The position numbers were made by a program, and so were the translations under genes. This document shows positions 4,446 through 5,554 of a DNA stretch of 5,554 nucleotides, in pieces. The stretch is from an uncultured Collinsella sp. (GTDB lineage: Bacteria > Actinomycetota > Coriobacteriia > Coriobacteriales > Coriobacteriaceae), in the NCBI GenBank assembly GCA_902465425.1, contig CABQNA010000110.1, positions 1-5,554 of the forward strand, written 5' to 3'. The notes under the pieces are model-generated. The model saw only the letters and a program-made list of their open reading frames with translations, searched no databases and was not told the origin of the DNA. Position 1 is the stretch's first letter, and each line of letters begins with the position of its first letter.

Positions 4446-5554
4446 CTAATGGCGGACGCGTATCCTCACCAAACGCACCATGGCAAGCGCAAAGCCCACG
4501 GCGGCCACAGCCATGAGCACGTAGAACACCGAACGGAAACCAAACAGGAACACATCCGGACGACCTGTAACAAAACTGGTCACGGCCTCGCCCATCGCCA
4601 CGCTCATCTGCCCATACAGGATATGCGACGCCACCGTAATACCGAGTGCCATGCCGGCGTAGCGCGCCAAACTGCCCAAGCTGCCCGCAAAGCCGAGCGC
4701 TTCGCGCGGAGCCGAACCCATATACAGCGAGTTGTTGGGGCTCTGGAAAATCGACGTGCCGCACGACATAAATGCGACGCAGCACACGATCACAGGGATA
4801 GAAGAGTGCTCGTTGAGCGTGCTTACCGCAAAGAGACCGCACACATACACGCCCAGGCCGACCGCCGTGGGGCCCTCGCAGCCGACACGGTCCGAAACCG
4901 TTCCCGAAAGCGGGCCGATAAAGGCATTCACCATTGGCAGCGCCAAAAACAGCAGGCCCGAAACGTCAGACCCAAACCCATGCGCGTCCTGAAAATAGAA
5001 CGGCAGAATAAACTCGGATGCGCCAATACCAACGAACACGATGAGCATGCAGGCAAGGTTGATAGTGAAGGCCGAATTTGCAAAGCAGCGACGAGCGGCC
5101 TCGATCAGGGACATGGGGCGTTCGCCGGCCTCTGGCCTAACATGCGGCAGCGTGTAGAGTCCCACGATAAACGAGATTACGCCGATGGGCAGGTTGATGA
5201 GGAAGATGCTCTCCCAGGGAAAGCTTGCCACCAGCATGCCGCCGAGCACGGGGCCACACATCATGCCGAGGGCCACGAAGGTCGCGAGAATACCCATGGC
5301 ACGGCCTCGTTCGCGTGCCGGAAACGACTCGGTGATGATACCCATGTTGTTAGCCATGGCCGCCGCGCAACCGACGCCCTGAACAATGCGTGCCAGGATA
5401 AGAACCTCGAGCGAGGCCGAAAGGCCGCACAGCAGCGAACCGACCGAAAAGACGATGACGCCCAGCTGGAACACATTCACCTTGCCACGCACGTCGCCCA
5501 GACGGCCAAACGGCAACATGGCCACGCAAGTCGCAAGCAGATACACCGAGCTTA
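4446..5554 (-). CDS. MFS efflux transporter, DHA2/EmrB-QacA-like, N-terminus outside the window
   Basis: The visible part is 369 codons, ending at TAG (4448-4446) and entering from the right edge without its start. Counting residue 1 from the codon at 5546-5544, the loop motif A GRLGDVRGK lies at 14-22. LARIVQGVGCAAAMANN lies at 51-67. The antiporter-type motif C, GPVLGGMLVASFPWESIFLINLPIG, begins at 98. The late motif SPNNSLYMGSAPRE is at 269-282 and RYAGMALGIT at 295-304. These are hallmarks of drug:H+ antiporters of the DHA2 type. I count 11 visible membrane segments, so 12 with the missing first helix. The usual extra pair between helices 6 and 7 of 14-helix DHA2 proteins is absent: LPHVRPEAGERPMSLIEAARR (133-153) joins the two halves directly. 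Substrate cannot be told from sequence. No terminator is visible in the 160 bp before xpt, so some readthrough into xpt is possible. Confidence 0.9.
   Translation of the reverse strand, partial: SSVYLLATCVAMLPFGRLGDVRGKVNVFQLGVIVFSVGSLLCGLSASLEVLILARIVQGVGCAAAMANNMGIITESFPARERGRAMGILATFVALGMMCGPVLGGMLVASFPWESIFLINLPIGVISFIVGLYTLPHVRPEAGERPMSLIEAARRCFANSAFTINLACMLIVFVGIGASEFILPFYFQDAHGFGSDVSGLLFLALPMVNAFIGPLSGTVSDRVGCEGPTAVGLGVYVCGLFAVSTLNEHSSIPVIVCCVAFMSCGTSIFQSPNNSLYMGSAPREALGFAGSLGSLARYAGMALGITVASHILYGQMSVAMGEAVTSFVTGRPDVFLFGFRSVFYVLMAVAAVGFALAMVRLVRIRVRH

Noticed and set aside
4243..4842. A 199-codon minus-strand frame bridging the MFS and xpt genes
   Set aside because: It is out of frame with both recognised proteins, low in membrane or domain character, and spans the xpt promoter region.

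Overview
The window looks like a piece of a GC-rich actinobacterial chromosome. A gut Coriobacteriia of the Collinsella type is my best guess. This rests on general resemblance of the proteins and intergenic palindromes, not on a marker gene, so the taxonomy is tentative. Genes are tightly packed and most have clear Shine-Dalgarno sequences. I see no tRNA, rRNA, CRISPR array, transposase or phage gene.

Layout from left to right. (1) Positions 1-475, minus strand: the N-terminal third of MoeA, a molybdenum cofactor enzyme, running off the left edge. (2) Positions 476-685: a 210-bp divergent intergenic region with -10-like boxes for both directions. (3) Positions 686-2107, plus strand: a CLC-family transporter whose selectivity-loop motifs (GNN, GREGAAVQ, GEVTP) are those of the fluoride/proton antiporter clade (CLC-F, EriC-F) rather than ordinary chloride CLCs. 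(4) Positions 2194-3156, plus strand: a DagK/YegS-type lipid kinase, probably cotranscribed with the CLC gene. (5) Positions 3164-3234: a perfect 27-bp inverted repeat around a 17-nt loop, filling nearly all of the gap between two convergent genes. (6) Positions 3243-3623, minus strand: a small GGQ-domain release-factor-like protein with a basic tail, probably a ribosome-rescue peptidyl-tRNA hydrolase. (7) Positions 3644-3679: a 13-bp hairpin followed by a T-tract on the minus strand, a good intrinsic terminator for xpt. (8) Positions 3707-4285, minus strand: xanthine phosphoribosyltransferase. (9) Positions 4446-5554, minus strand: an MFS transporter running off the right edge.

The genes do not form one pathway. 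They are mostly housekeeping or stress functions: cofactor synthesis, fluoride export, phospholipid turnover, translation rescue, purine salvage and drug or metabolite efflux. The items most worth a second look are the fluoride-type CLC without a visible fluoride riboswitch, the long palindrome, the second palindrome that resembles it and insulates the rescue-factor gene from xpt, and the minimal GGQ protein itself. I did not find a convincing multi-gene undescribed system.
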